A stretch of DNA of 64,000 bases from Neobacillus sp. FSL H8-0543 (GTDB taxonomy: Bacteria; Bacillota; Bacilli; Bacillales; Cytobacillaceae): contig NZ_CP151943.1 in the NCBI RefSeq assembly GCF_038592905.1, positions 4,166,501-4,230,500 on the forward strand. The letters are read 5' to 3'. Below, piece by piece: positions 1 to 8,492 of the stretch. A program made the translations under genes and the position numbers. How positions within the stretch are numbered: the stretch's first letter is position 1; each line of letters starts with the position of its first letter. The notes below the pieces were generated by a model. That model was not told the origin of the DNA. It did no database searches and saw only the letters and a program-made list of their open reading frames with translations.

Positions 1-59
1 TCAATGCGGAACAGTATGTTTATGGATTATTTGCCAACGAGGTAGATAAATCGCTCTAA
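1..59 (+). CDS. ftsY: FtsY, SRP receptor GTPase (C-terminal end only)
   Basis: Only the last 18 codons and the TAA are in the window; the frame starting at base 3 reads NAEQYVYGLFANEVDKSL. The segment YGLFANEV resembles the C-terminal helix of bacterial FtsY, the membrane-associated GTPase that docks signal recognition particle-ribosome complexes at the Sec translocon. Its position just before ylxM and ffh matches the ftsY-ylxM-ffh order of Bacillaceae, which is most of the basis for the name. The catalytic GTPase part lies upstream of the window. Confidence 0.75.
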   Translation, partial: NAEQYVYGLFANEVDKSL

Positions 60-78
60 ATGATGTAAAGATATTTTC

Positions 79-107
79 TTGACAGACTGGACAGGACTGT
101 GTAAACT
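79..107 (+). promoter_or_regulatory. Sigma-A-type promoter before ylxM-ffh
   Basis: A perfect -35 TTGACA (79-84), a 17-bp spacer and -10 TAAACT (102-107) lie 40 bp before the ylxM start. This would give ylxM-ffh a promoter separate from ftsY. Confidence 0.6.
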
Positions 108-146
108 ACATTTGTAAAGGCTTTTCACTTAACAAGGAGTGGTAGC

Positions 147-479
147 ATGCTTGAAAAGACGACGCGAATGAATTATCTCTATGATTTTTACCATTCGTTG
201 TTAACACCTAAGCAACAAAGCTATATGTCTCTCTATTATTTAGATGATTACTCACTTGGAGAAATTGCAGAAGAGTATGATGTAAGCCGTCAAGCAGTTT
301 ATGATAACATAAAGCGGACGGGTGCAATGCTTGAAGAGTATGAAGAAAAGCTATTATTATTCGGTAAATTTATCGAGCGCAGCAATCTTTTAAGGCATTT
401 GAAAGAATTGATCAACGAAGATCACCCTTCTAAGCAGGCAATGTTAGAAGCTGTTGCCGAGCTTGAGAATTTAGATTAG
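147..479 (+). CDS. ylxM: YlxM family helix-turn-helix protein (UPF0122)
   Basis: A 110-residue protein of the YlxM/UPF0122 family. Residues about 20-57 form a sigma-70 region 4-like helix-turn-helix: LTPKQQ opens it and [20 protein letters not shown] carries the recognition helix. In streptococci YlxM stimulates the SRP pathway by acting on Ffh and the 4.5S RNA; that role is transferred from the family. The gene starts with ATG after an AAGGAG ribosome site and ends 12 bp before ffh, so the two are co-transcribed. Length is typical and nothing looks broken. Confidence 0.9.
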   Translation: MLEKTTRMNYLYDFYHSLLTPKQQSYMSLYYLDDYSLGEIAEEYDVSRQAVYDNIKRTGAMLEEYEEKLLLFGKFIERSNLLRHLKELINEDHPSKQAMLEAVAELENLD

Positions 480-491
480 GAGGCGGCATGA

Positions 492-1844
492 ATGGCATTT
501 GAAGGATTAGCCGACCGACTGCAGAATACGATTCAAAAAATCCGCGGAAAAGGTAAGGTTTCAGAAGCGGATATAAAAGAAATGATGCGTGAAGTACGCC
601 TTGCTCTATTAGAGGCAGATGTTAACTTTAAGGTTGTCAAAGACTTCGTTAAAAAGGTCAGTGAACGTGCGATTGGCCAAGACGTCTTAAAAAGCTTAAC
701 CCCAGGACAACAGGTTATTAAAATCGTTAACGAGGAACTAACCGAGTTGATGGGTGGAGAGCAAAGTAAAATAGCCGTATCGAATCGTCCGCCAACCGTC
801 ATTATGATGGTCGGACTACAAGGTGCAGGGAAAACCACAACTTCAGGGAAGCTTGCCAACCTGCTTCGTAAAAAGTATAACCGTAAACCAATGCTTGTTG
901 CTGCAGATATTTACCGGCCAGCTGCAATAAAGCAGCTCGAAACGCTTGGAAAACAACTAGATATACCTGTCTTTTCTCTGGGTGACCAAATAAGTCCGGT
1001 TGAAATTGCTAAGCAAGCCATCGTGAAGGCAAAAGAAGAACATCATGATTATGTACTCATTGATACTGCTGGACGCCTTCATGTTGATGAAACACTAATG
1101 GGCGAGCTCAAGGACATCAAAGAACTTACGAAACCTGATGAAATCTTCTTGGTTGTCGATGCGATGACAGGGCAGGATGCCGTCAATGTAGCTCAAAGTT
1201 TTAATGAACAACTTGGTTTGACTGGAGTTGTATTAACAAAGCTTGATGGAGACACACGAGGCGGGGCCGCACTGTCGATACGTGCCGTAACACAAACACC
1301 AATAAAGTTTGTTGGCTTAGGCGAGAAACTGGATGCATTGGAGCCGTTTTATCCTGAGCGAATGGCGTCCAGGATACTTGGCATGGGTGATGTGCTTACG
1401 CTTATTGAAAAAGCACAGTCAAATGTTGATGAAGAAAAAGCTAAAGAGCTTGAACAGAAAATGCGTACAGCAACGTTTACGCTTGATGATTTCCTGGAAC
1501 AACTTGGTCAGGTTCGGAATTTAGGACCACTTGATGAATTATTAAAAATGATGCCGGGTGCAAATAAAATCAAAGGCCTAAATAATATGCAAGTTGATGA
1601 GAAACAAATTGCGCATGTTGAGGCTGTAATCAGAGCGATGACCAAGGAAGAAAAAAATCATCCTGAAATCTTGAATTCAAACCGAAAGAGACGGATTGCC
1701 AAAGGAAGCGGACGAACTGTCCCCGAAGTAAACCGTTTATTAAAACAGTTTGAAGATATGAAAAAGATGATGAAACAAATGACAGGCATGCAGCAAAAAG
1801 GCAAGAAAAAAGGCGGATTTAAATTTCCGTTTAAGGGATTTTAG
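492..1844 (+). CDS. ffh: Signal recognition particle protein Ffh (SRP54)
   Basis: A 450-residue GTPase that with 4.5S/6S scRNA binds signal sequences on the ribosome and delivers nascent membrane and secreted proteins to FtsY. The N domain covers residues 1-90. The G domain shows GLQGAGKT (108-115), DTAGRLHVD and TKLDGDTRGG. The C-terminal M domain (about 300-450) is rich in methionine (MKKMMKQMTGMQQ) and ends in a basic tail. The length is normal for the family. It sits 12 bp after ylxM; the AGGAGG for its start overlaps the ylxM stop. Confidence 0.98.
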   Translation: MAFEGLADRLQNTIQKIRGKGKVSEADIKEMMREVRLALLEADVNFKVVKDFVKKVSERAIGQDVLKSLTPGQQVIKIVNEELTELMGGEQSKIAVSNRPPTVIMMVGLQGAGKTTTSGKLANLLRKKYNRKPMLVAADIYRPAAIKQLETLGKQLDIPVFSLGDQISPVEIAKQAIVKAKEEHHDYVLIDTAGRLHVDETLMGELKDIKELTKPDEIFLVVDAMTGQDAVNVAQSFNEQLGLTGVVLTKLDGDTRGGAALSIRAVTQTPIKFVGLGEKLDALEPFYPERMASRILGMGDVLTLIEKAQSNVDEEKAKELEQKMRTATFTLDDFLEQLGQVRNLGPLDELLKMMPGANKIKGLNNMQVDEKQIAHVEAVIRAMTKEEKNHPEILNSNRKRRIAKGSGRTVPEVNRLLKQFEDMKKMMKQMTGMQQKGKKKGGFKFPFKGF

Positions 1845-1846
1845 AA

Positions 1847-1882
1847 ACGAAAAGCGCCGGCGCTGGAGCTAGACAAGCCTGG
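1847..1882 (-). repeat. Short GC-rich intergenic repeat, copy A
   Basis: Just after ffh lies a GC-rich segment whose reverse complement starts TTGTCTAGCTCCAGCG and ends GCTTTTCG, with the palindrome GCGCCGGCGC in the middle. The same two ends occur at 25191-25256 in the opposite orientation. It behaves like a REP-type interspersed palindrome and could also work as a weak 3-prime hairpin for ffh. I cannot assign a family name. Confidence 0.5.
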
Positions 1883-1929
1883 TTTTAACCTGTCTGAAAT
1901 TGGTAATAATAACTGTAAAGAAAAAACAC

Positions 1930-1958
1930 TTTACAAATGATTTAAGAATTGATAATAT
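1930..1958 (+). promoter_or_regulatory. Promoter candidate for the rpsP operon
   Basis: TTTACA (1930-1935), 17-bp spacer, TAATAT (1953-1958), placed 40 bp before the rpsP start. Overlapping GATAAT and TATACT hexamers make the exact -10 uncertain. Confidence 0.45.
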
Positions 1959-1997
1959 ACTATCTTGTGTGAAACTATTCGGAGGTGCTTATTTAAA

Positions 1998-2270
1998 ATG
2001 GCAGTAAAAATTCGTTTAAAACGTATGGGAGCTAAAAAAACTCCTTTCTATCGTATTGTAGTAGCAGATTCTCGTTCTCCTCGTGATGGACGCTATATTG
2101 AAGTAGTTGGAACTTATAACCCAGTTACTCAACCAGCACAAGTTCAGCTTAACGAAGAATTAGTTCTAAAATGGTTACAAGACGGTGCAAAGCCATCTGA
2201 TACAGTTCGTAACCTTTTCTCAAAAGAAGGCATCATGGAGAAATTCCATAATGCTAAGCTTAGCAAGTAA
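1998..2270 (+). CDS. rpsP: 30S ribosomal protein S16
   Basis: A 90-residue small-subunit protein that binds 16S rRNA and helps 30S assembly. It begins [20 protein letters not shown], the standard S16 start. I chose ATG at 1998 over the in-frame TTG at 1965 because CGGAGGTG lies at the right distance upstream and the family starts there. The gene opens the rpsP-khpA pair, and khpA follows after 5 bp. Confidence 0.98.
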   Translation: MAVKIRLKRMGAKKTPFYRIVVADSRSPRDGRYIEVVGTYNPVTQPAQVQLNEELVLKWLQDGAKPSDTVRNLFSKEGIMEKFHNAKLSK

Positions 2271-2275
2271 TTGCT

Positions 2276-2506
2276 ATGAAGCAATTAATTGAAACGGTTG
2301 TTAAGCCCCTTGTTGATTTTCCAGAAGACGTTCAAGTGAATGTTGAAGAAGGGGATCAACGCATCACCTACCATTTGTCAGTCAACAAGACAGACATGGG
2401 TAAAGTAATTGGCAAACAAGGGCGCGTTGCAAAGGCCATTAGAACTGTTGTCTACGCAGCAGGATCATCACAACAAAAGAAAATTTTTCTGGAAATTAGT
2501 GAATAG
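2276..2506 (+). CDS. khpA: KhpA (YlqC), small KH-domain RNA-binding protein
   Basis: A 76-residue single KH domain with the signature IGKQGR at residues 45-50. In Firmicutes KhpA pairs with KhpB/Jag, binds RNA, and affects cell elongation and division; that role is known from the family. It follows rpsP by 5 bp and is closed by a strong terminator, so rpsP-khpA form a short unit. Confidence 0.93.
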   Translation: MKQLIETVVKPLVDFPEDVQVNVEEGDQRITYHLSVNKTDMGKVIGKQGRVAKAIRTVVYAAGSSQQKKIFLEISE

Positions 2507-2523
2507 CTTTTTGCATCTAGATG

Positions 2524-2552
2524 AAAGGGGGGAATTATTTCCTCCCTTTTTT
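2524..2552 (+). terminator. Terminator after khpA
   Basis: An 11-bp stem with one G-U pair (2524-2534 with 2539-2549), a 4-nt loop and a T tract to 2552. Confidence 0.85.
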
Positions 2553-2606
2553 GCTAACTTTTTTTAATAAGGCTTTGTTTAAGGTCATTGTTGATTTTGC
2601 AAACTC

Positions 2607-2737
2607 TGTTGATTGGAGTGGAAGGCACGAGACTCCTGCGGGAGGACGGGGCTGGGGAGACCCCACAGGCGCTTTAGCGCCGAGGAGGCTCCCTGGCACG
2701 CCCGCGGAAAGCGAAGTGCCTGGAGCTCCAATCAACA
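2607..2737 (+). repeat. Long palindromic intergenic repeat, copy 1
   Basis: A 131-bp element bounded by perfect 12-bp inverted ends, TGTTGATTGGAG (2607-2618) and CTCCAATCAACA (2726-2737). Nested inside are GGCAC/GTGCC (2624-2628 with 2716-2720), GGGAG/CTCCC and the palindrome GGCGCTTTAGCGCC. It lies after the khpA terminator and before ylqD. Related copies are at 8493, 29550 and 54078, all on the + strand. Open frames through it are by-products of its high GC content, not genes. Confidence 0.85.
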
Positions 2738-2782
2738 GGTTAGTTTAACAAATTCTTATAAAAAATCGGAGGAGGCGCTCTC

Positions 2783-3169
2783 TTGCAACTTATTCAAACT
2801 GTTGTAGTGAAACAAATATTAACGGAAAATAGCAAACAGAAGCTTTTAGATAAATATAATGTTCAAAAACTGCAGCTCCAAAAGGAATGCAGCCAGTTTC
2901 AATTTGAAATGAAAAGATTAGAAAAAACAAATAAATTTTCACCACTAGCATTAAAGAATCATTTTGAAAAAGAAATTAATAAGCGCCAAGAAAAAGAGAA
3001 GCTCCTAGAGTTTCAAATGGAACAACTACATATGCTACCATTAGGCAGTGAACTAAAGGAAAAGGAAGTTCAGGCACTCGTTGACGTCAAGGTTGGAGAT
3101 GTTTGGGATGAGGGGTTCGGTGAATCAACAATTATTATTAGAGATGGTATCATTGATGAAATACGATGA
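2783..3169 (+). CDS. ylqD: YlqD family protein, function unknown
   Basis: A 128-residue homologue of B. subtilis YlqD, located as there between khpA and rimM. Residues about 25-90 are charged and heptad-like (predicted coiled coil), followed by a small beta-rich tail with VKVGDVWDEGFGESTIIIRDG. The start is TTG, supported by CGGAGGAGG seven bases upstream. No enzymatic motif is visible and I assign no function. It runs into rimM after 12 bp and is probably co-transcribed with it. Confidence 0.85.
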   Translation: MQLIQTVVVKQILTENSKQKLLDKYNVQKLQLQKECSQFQFEMKRLEKTNKFSPLALKNHFEKEINKRQEKEKLLEFQMEQLHMLPLGSELKEKEVQALVDVKVGDVWDEGFGESTIIIRDGIIDEIR

Positions 3170-3181
3170 GGTGAGGAACAA

Positions 3182-3700
3182 ATGGATAAATGGTTTAATG
3201 TTGGGAAAATCGTCAATACCCACGGAATAAAAGGAGAGGTGCGGGTGGTCTCAACCACGGATTTCCCAGAACAACGTTACAAGGCTGGAAATATGTTGTA
3301 TTTGTTTATGCCAAAATCAACAAATCCAATTGAACTAACAGTCAAAAACCACCGGAGCCATAAAAATTTTGAACTCTTAACATTTGAAGGGCTTGAAAAT
3401 ATTAATGAGGTTGAGAAGTTTAGAGATGGTATTTTGAAAGTCCCTGAATCACAGCTGGGGGATTTAGAGGAAGATGAATTTTATTTTCATGAGATTATTG
3501 GCTGTGTTGTAATAACGGAAGACGGAGAAGAAATCGGGAAGATAACAGAAGTTCTTACCCCAGGTGCGAATGATGTTTGGACGGTAAAAGGTAAAGGCGG
3601 GAAAGAAGTTTATATCCCATATATACACGACGTTGTAAAGAAAGTGAATGTCAAAGAAAAAAAGGTAATAATCAAGCCGATGGAAGGGTTACTTTCATGA
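3182..3700 (+). CDS. rimM: 16S rRNA processing protein RimM
   Basis: A 172-residue ribosome maturation factor that binds S19 and helps mature the 30S head. The N-terminal barrel begins [19 protein letters not shown], the family hallmark; the C-terminal PRC-barrel (about 95-172) ends with [18 protein letters not shown]. The last four bases overlap the trmD start, the usual coupling in Bacillaceae. Confidence 0.97.
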   Translation: MDKWFNVGKIVNTHGIKGEVRVVSTTDFPEQRYKAGNMLYLFMPKSTNPIELTVKNHRSHKNFELLTFEGLENINEVEKFRDGILKVPESQLGDLEEDEFYFHEIIGCVVITEDGEEIGKITEVLTPGANDVWTVKGKGGKEVYIPYIHDVVKKVNVKEKKVIIKPMEGLLS

Positions 3701-4440
3701 TGAAAATTGATGTTCTCACATTATTTCCAGAAATGTTTTCTGGTGTATTTGGGCAATCAATTTTGCAAAAGGCGGCTGAAAAATCTGCCGTACAATATAA
3801 TGTGGTAAATTTCCGGGAATATGCGGATAACAAACATAAGACTGTGGATGATTATCCCTATGGGGGTGGGGCAGGTATGGTTTTAAAACCTCAGCCCTTA
3901 TTCGATGCAGTTGCAGCACTTACTGAACAAGCAGAAAGTGAAAATCCGCGGGTAATCCTTCTGTGTCCGCAGGGTGAACGGTATGATCAGCGGAAAGCTG
4001 AGGAATTAGCGGGTCTGGACCATTTGATTTTCATTTGTGGTCACTATGAAGGGTATGACGAAAGGATTCGTGAGCATATCGTAACCGATGAAATATCTAT
4101 TGGAGACTATGTATTAACAGGTGGGGAAATAGGTGCGATGGTCGTAATTGATAGCGTGGTTCGTCTTTTACCTGAAGTACTTGGGAATGAGGAATCTCAC
4201 ATGAAGGATTCATTTAGTACAGGGTTACTAGAACATCCTCATTATACAAGACCAGCCGAATATAATGGTATGAAGGTTCCAGATGTCCTTTTGTCAGGGA
4301 ACCATAAATTAATTGATGAATGGCGTACGAAAGAAGCTTTACGACGCACACTGCTTAGACGCCCTGACCTCCTAGAAAAAATAGAATTAACTAAGGACCA
4401 AGAAAAGCTACTAAAGGAAGTAAAAAAAGAATATGACTAG
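3697..4440 (+). CDS. trmD: tRNA (guanine37-N1)-methyltransferase TrmD
   Basis: A 247-residue SPOUT methyltransferase that makes m1G37 in tRNAs and so prevents +1 frameshifting. It starts [13 protein letters not shown] and carries the trefoil-knot S-adenosylmethionine site around [20 protein letters not shown]. Either ATG at 3697 or ATG at 3700 could be used: the first overlaps the rimM stop by 4 bp, while the second gives the usual MKIDV start. Length is normal. Confidence 0.97.
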   Translation: MMKIDVLTLFPEMFSGVFGQSILQKAAEKSAVQYNVVNFREYADNKHKTVDDYPYGGGAGMVLKPQPLFDAVAALTEQAESENPRVILLCPQGERYDQRKAEELAGLDHLIFICGHYEGYDERIREHIVTDEISIGDYVLTGGEIGAMVVIDSVVRLLPEVLGNEESHMKDSFSTGLLEHPHYTRPAEYNGMKVPDVLLSGNHKLIDEWRTKEALRRTLLRRPDLLEKIELTKDQEKLLKEVKKEYD

Positions 4441-4442
4441 TA

Positions 4443-4471
4443 TTGCATGAGTGCTAAAATTATGATAAGAT
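4443..4471 (+). promoter_or_regulatory. Promoter candidate before the rplS leader
   Basis: TTGCAT (4443-4448), 17-bp spacer, TAAGAT (4466-4471), beginning just after the trmD stop. Transcription from it would start about 110 nt before rplS and so include the structured leader. Confidence 0.5.
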
Positions 4472-4477
4472 ATTTCT

Positions 4478-4586
4478 TGTGACTTAAACTGAGTAACTTA
4501 TTCAGAAGTGGTCTTATAAAGATGTTCCGCTGCAATGGAAAAGATAGTAGATATGCATGAGCGTCTGTTGGAAGGAGTTGAAAACG
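4478..4586 (+). promoter_or_regulatory. Probable ribosomal protein L19 leader
   Basis: Untranslated RNA before rplS with nested inverted segments: CTGA/TCAG inside CTT/AAG, then AGATG pairing CGTCT with one G-U. A structured L19 leader is known upstream of rplS in Bacillaceae; the placement and length fit. I could not run a covariance model, so the call rests on position and visible pairing. Confidence 0.5.
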
Positions 4587-4931
4587 ATGCAACAATTAAT
4601 TAAAGAAATCACACAAGAACAAATTCGTACTGATCTTCCTGCTTTCCGTCCTGGTGATACTGTACGTGTACACGTAAAAGTTATCGAGGGTACTCGCGAG
4701 CGTATTCAGTTATTCGAAGGTGTTGTGATTAAGCGTCGTGGTGGTGGAATTAGCGAAACTTTCACAGTTCGTAAGATTTCTTACGGAGTAGGCGTAGAGC
4801 GTACTTTCCCTGTAAACACACCTAAAATTGCGAAGCTTGAAGTATTGCGTCGCGGTAAAGTTCGCCGTGCTAAGCTATACTACCTACGTAAGCTACGTGG
4901 TAAAAAAGCTCGTATTAAAGAAATCCGATAA
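4587..4931 (+). CDS. rplS: 50S ribosomal protein L19
   Basis: A 114-residue protein at the 30S-50S interface. It reads [20 protein letters not shown] at the start and ends in the basic stretch [14 protein letters not shown]. The ATG at 4587, preceded by GGAAGGAG, is chosen over the in-frame upstream start at 4557 because the family begins MQ(Q/H)LI. The gene is followed by its own terminator. Confidence 0.98.
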   Translation: MQQLIKEITQEQIRTDLPAFRPGDTVRVHVKVIEGTRERIQLFEGVVIKRRGGGISETFTVRKISYGVGVERTFPVNTPKIAKLEVLRRGKVRRAKLYYLRKLRGKKARIKEIR

Positions 4932-4939
4932 TAAAAAAG

Positions 4940-4964
4940 GAGCTTGCTTTGCAAGCTCTTTTTT
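4940..4964 (+). terminator. Terminator after rplS
   Basis: Perfect 8-bp stem GAGCTTGC/GCAAGCTC with a TTT loop and six T. Confidence 0.92.
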
Positions 4965-5068
4965 CGTACATATCAAAGATTTAAATCATTATCCCCTCGT
5001 ATTTATTATTGATATTTAAGTAAAATAAACTGCAGAAGATATTTTTTTAGTGATTGGTGGGGAACAAC

Positions 5069-5620
5069 ATGACAAAAAAGAAAAATGAGCTCTGGGAATG
5101 GACAAAGGCGCTTTTAATAGCTGTGGCACTTGCAGCTGTGATCCGGTACTTTCTTTTTGCCCCAATTGTGGTTGATGGCTTATCAATGATGCCTACACTT
5201 CAGCATCAAGACCGTATGATTGTTAATAAGTTAGGCTATGAAATAGGCGAACCTAAACGATTTGATATCATCGTTTTTCATGCACCAGAAGAGAAAGATT
5301 ACATAAAACGAGTGATCGGTCTGCCAGGCGATAAAATTGAGTATAAAGATGATACATTATATGTGAATGGTAAACCATATGAAGAACCATACTTGGATGA
5401 ATATAAGAAACAAGTTGAAGGCCCGTTAACTGACCCCTTTACTCTCGAAGAGACACCAGTAGGCAGTACAACGGTCCCAGAAGGTGAATTATTCGTCATG
5501 GGTGATAACCGGCGATTCAGTAAAGATAGCCGTCATATTGGTACCATTGCATTTGATAAAATAATTGGCAAAACAAGTATTGTTTATTGGCCATTAAAAG
5601 ATGCACACATCGTGAAATAG
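5069..5620 (+). CDS. lepB: Type I signal peptidase (SipS/SipT family)
   Basis: A 183-residue membrane protease that removes signal peptides from secreted pre-proteins. One N-terminal membrane anchor (about residues 13-34) is followed by the catalytic Ser39 in DGLSMMPTL and the general base Lys80 in YIKRVIGLPGD; GDNRRFSKDSR is the conserved late box. The usual G-x-S-M motif reads G-L-S-M here. I start at ATG 5069, preceded by GGTGGGG, rather than the TTG at 5054. Its place between rplS and rbgA matches sip genes in other Bacillus relatives. Confidence 0.95.
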   Translation: MTKKKNELWEWTKALLIAVALAAVIRYFLFAPIVVDGLSMMPTLQHQDRMIVNKLGYEIGEPKRFDIIVFHAPEEKDYIKRVIGLPGDKIEYKDDTLYVNGKPYEEPYLDEYKKQVEGPLTDPFTLEETPVGSTTVPEGELFVMGDNRRFSKDSRHIGTIAFDKIIGKTSIVYWPLKDAHIVK

Positions 5621-5638
5621 ACATGGGAGGTGACTGCT

Positions 5639-6514
5639 TTGACGATTCAATGGTTTCCAGGACACATGGCTAAGGCTCGTAGAGAGGTCACAGAAAAGTT
5701 AAAATTAGTTGATATAATATTTGAATTGGTGGATGCGAGAATTCCGTATTCTTCCAGAAATCCAATGATTGATGAAATTATTCAGCACAAGCCGCGTCTG
5801 GTTTTATTAAATAAGGCTGACATGGCAGATAAAGAAGCAACGAGAGAATGGATTAAGTACTTTGCGGGAAAAGGGATAAAAGCTCTGGCAATTAATTCTC
5901 AAGCAGGAGAAGGAATGAAGGAGATTGTCCAAGCATCCCATGAAATCTTAAAGGAAAAATTTGACCGGATGAGAGCTAAGGGAGTAAAAAACCCAAGGGC
6001 TATCCGTGCAATGATTGTAGGAATTCCTAATGCAGGGAAATCTACTCTTATTAACAGGCTTGCGAAAAAAAATATTGCAAAGACAGGGAACACACCAGGA
6101 GTAACAAAAGCTCAGCAGTGGATTAAAGTTGGGAAAGAATTGGAACTATTGGATACTCCGGGGATACTATGGCCAAAGTTTGAGGACCAAGAGGTTGGAA
6201 AAAAATTGGCTGTAACCGGTGCTATCAAGGATACACTTCTAAATCTCCATGATCTTGTTATTTTTTCATTAACCTTTTTGGAAAAATATTATCCCGAGAG
6301 ATTAAAGGAACGCTATAAGCTTGACGCTGTCCCTGAAAATATCGTTGAAATGTTTGATCATATTGGCGTACTAAGAGGCTGTCTAAAAGAAGGCGGAGTC
6401 GTAGATTATGATAAAGTAGCGGAAATTGTAATCAGAGAAATTAGATCTGAGAAATTTGGCCCACTGACCCTTGAACGTCCAAATGATCTATTGGTAAATA
6501 CTGAAAAAGAATAG
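5639..6514 (+). CDS. rbgA: Ribosome biogenesis GTPase RbgA (YlqF)
   Basis: A 291-residue circularly permuted GTPase needed for late 50S assembly. The G4 motif NKAD (58-61) precedes G1 GIPNAGKS (128-135) and G3 DTPG (172-175), the order that defines the YlqF class. The C-terminal domain ends [16 protein letters not shown] place the start at TTG 5639 ([17 protein letters not shown]): the GGAGGTGA at 5626-5633 is well spaced for it, and it would overlap a GTG start at 5630. Confidence 0.96.
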   Translation: MTIQWFPGHMAKARREVTEKLKLVDIIFELVDARIPYSSRNPMIDEIIQHKPRLVLLNKADMADKEATREWIKYFAGKGIKALAINSQAGEGMKEIVQASHEILKEKFDRMRAKGVKNPRAIRAMIVGIPNAGKSTLINRLAKKNIAKTGNTPGVTKAQQWIKVGKELELLDTPGILWPKFEDQEVGKKLAVTGAIKDTLLNLHDLVIFSLTFLEKYYPERLKERYKLDAVPENIVEMFDHIGVLRGCLKEGGVVDYDKVAEIVIREIRSEKFGPLTLERPNDLLVNTEKE

Positions 6515-6526
6515 CAGTCCAACAGG

Positions 6527-6547
6527 CTCTCCATTAAGGGGAGTTTT
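6527..6547 (+). terminator. Weak terminator after rbgA
   Basis: CTCTCC/GGGGAG, 6 bp with one wobble pair, 5-nt loop, then TTTT. Confidence 0.45.
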
Positions 6548-6890
6548 ATTATGTACAAAATATTAATAATGACTGCTAAAATAATTTTGTAACTATTAAA
6601 ATTTTATTTGAATCTATATTATGTTATTCTTTAAAAAGCTTAATAGCCAATAATAGGATTGATAACAATTGTTATTTTTTGTTATCTAATGGAATCGTTT
6701 ACAAGTAAAAGGAAAGGTATTAATATTTCTAATATTAGATTCCTACTTCCAGGATTTTTTGCTGGATACTTAGATGCATTCCTTGTAAAGTATATCAAGA
6801 AGAAGTTCGGGTATTATTGTTTTGGCAAACTGTTGGTTTGTTTATTTGCCTTAGGTTTAAAATCAATTGTTAGTTAAAGGAGCAACTTAA
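6548..6890. other. AT-rich intergenic region before sdaAB
   Basis: This 340-bp stretch is markedly AT-rich. It holds a perfect 14-bp palindrome, ATAACAATTGTTAT (6662-6675), followed by a second GTTATC at 6681-6686, which together look like a possible operator for the sda genes. An open frame of 72 codons (TTG 6659 to 6877) has no clear ribosome site, resembles nothing I know, and I do not call it a gene. Confidence 0.4.
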
Positions 6891-7553
6891 ATGAAATATA
6901 GATCGGCTTTCGATATTATTGGGCCAGTTATGATTGGACCATCCAGTTCACATACTGCTGGTGCAGCACGTATTGGGAGGGTTGCTAGGACATTGTTTGG
7001 CAAACAGCCTAAAAGAGCAATCATTTCATTGTACGGTTCGTTTGCAAAAACATACAAAGGACACGGTACAGACTATGCGTTAATTGGCGGCCTGTTAGAC
7101 TTTGATACGTTTGACGAACGAATCCCCAGCGCCTTAGAGCTAGCGGAGAATGCTGGAATCGAAGTGAAATTTGTAACGGAAACGGCCGTTCCTGAGCATC
7201 CGAATACGGTGAAAATAAATTTGTTTGATGAAGAAAACGAGTTAGAGGTAGTTGGAATCTCCATTGGCGGAGGTACCATTGAGATCGTTGAGTTAAATTC
7301 CTTTAAGTTAAAGCTTTCAGGGGAGCATCCAGCGATTCTTGTCGTCCACGAGGACCGCTTTGGGATGATTTCTTCGGTAACAAGCATATTATCAAAATAT
7401 GAAATTAACATCGGCCATATGGAGGTCTCCAGAAAAGAAAAAGGTGATATGGCATTAATGGTCATTGAAACCGATCAAAAAATAGCCAATGGGGTTATTA
7501 CCGAATTAGAAAGTTTAACAAATGTAACTCAAATCATCAGGATGGTTGAGTAA
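6891..7553 (+). CDS. sdaAB: L-serine dehydratase, beta subunit
   Basis: A 220-residue beta subunit of the iron-sulfur L-serine deaminase, which converts L-serine to pyruvate and ammonia. The N-terminal catalytic-domain motif GPSSSHTAGAARIGRV starts at residue 16; residues about 147-220 form an ACT regulatory domain (AILVVHEDRFGMISSVTSIL). AAAGGAG precedes the ATG. The alpha subunit follows directly. In B. subtilis this pair lies elsewhere, near recG, so here it appears to have been inserted between rbgA and rnhB. Confidence 0.95.
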   Translation: MKYRSAFDIIGPVMIGPSSSHTAGAARIGRVARTLFGKQPKRAIISLYGSFAKTYKGHGTDYALIGGLLDFDTFDERIPSALELAENAGIEVKFVTETAVPEHPNTVKINLFDEENELEVVGISIGGGTIEIVELNSFKLKLSGEHPAILVVHEDRFGMISSVTSILSKYEINIGHMEVSRKEKGDMALMVIETDQKIANGVITELESLTNVTQIIRMVE

Positions 7554-7575
7554 AAAAACAACAGGAGGCCACAAC

Positions 7576-8475
7576 ATGTTTCGAAATGTAGCAGAGCTGG
7601 TTGAACTTGCAGAGACGCATAATGTAAAAATAGCAGAAATTATGATTCGGCAGGAAGTAGAAGTAACCGGTCTGACGAGAGAGCAAATTATTGAAAAAAT
7701 GAATACGAACCTATCGGTAATGGAGCGAGCAGTGGAAAGAGGTCTGAATGGCGTTAAATCCCATTCGGGCCTTACCGGTGGTGACGCGGTTCTGCTCCAA
7801 AATTATATTAATAGCGGCAGAGCACTGTCTGGTAATATCCTGTTGGATGCAGTTAGTAAGGCTGTCGCCACGAATGAAGTAAATGCTGCAATGGGAATTG
7901 TTTGTGCAACACCTACAGCAGGATCTGCTGGGGTAGTACCCGGCACATTATTCGCGATAAAGGAACAATTAAAGCCAACCCGTTATGAAATGATAGAATA
8001 TTTATTTACATCAGCAGCTTTCGGATTTGTTGTAGCAAATAATGCATCAATCTCAGGTGCTTCAGGGGGCTGTCAGGCGGAAGTAGGGTCTGCAAGTGGT
8101 ATGGCTGCAGCTGCTATTGTTGAAATGGCAGGGGGCAGTCCTAAACAGGCAGCAGAGGCAATGGCGATTACACTGAAAAATATGCTAGGATTAGTTTGTG
8201 ATCCTGTAGCGGGATTGGTTGAGGTCCCTTGCGTGAAGCGGAATGCGATGGGAGCTTCAAATGCCATTACTGCAGCTGATATGGCTTTAGCGGGTATTTC
8301 AAGTAAGATCCCTTGTGATGAAGTCATTCATGCAATGTTCTTAATCGGGCAATCAATGCCTTCCTCATTAAAGGAAACCGCCGAGGGCGGACTGGCCGCA
8401 ACGCCAACTGGAAGAAGACTAGAACAAGAAATATTCGGCAACACAATCAAACTAAAAGACCTAGTTATTTCATAA
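7576..8475 (+). CDS. sdaAA: L-serine dehydratase, alpha subunit
   Basis: A 299-residue alpha subunit that binds the catalytic [4Fe-4S] cluster. The three expected ligands are present with exact family spacing: Cys166, Cys208 and Cys219 (C-x41-C-x10-C), the last two in CDPVAGLVEVPC. ATG at 7576 follows AGGAGG (7563-7568) and is preferred over the in-frame start at 7546, which overlaps sdaAB. With sdaAB it makes the complete heterodimeric enzyme of the Firmicute type. Confidence 0.96.
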   Translation: MFRNVAELVELAETHNVKIAEIMIRQEVEVTGLTREQIIEKMNTNLSVMERAVERGLNGVKSHSGLTGGDAVLLQNYINSGRALSGNILLDAVSKAVATNEVNAAMGIVCATPTAGSAGVVPGTLFAIKEQLKPTRYEMIEYLFTSAAFGFVVANNASISGASGGCQAEVGSASGMAAAAIVEMAGGSPKQAAEAMAITLKNMLGLVCDPVAGLVEVPCVKRNAMGASNAITAADMALAGISSKIPCDEVIHAMFLIGQSMPSSLKETAEGGLAATPTGRRLEQEIFGNTIKLKDLVIS

Positions 8476-8492
8476 AAGAAATGTTAAACCAT

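Noticed and set aside
2521..2807. Open frames on both strands between khpA and ylqD
   Set aside because: They run through the khpA terminator and repeat copy 1, have no ribosome site, and arise from the GC-rich palindrome.
6659..6877. 72-codon frame before sdaAB
   Set aside because: TTG start without a ribosome site, AT-rich composition, no recognised family; kept only as part of the intergenic description.
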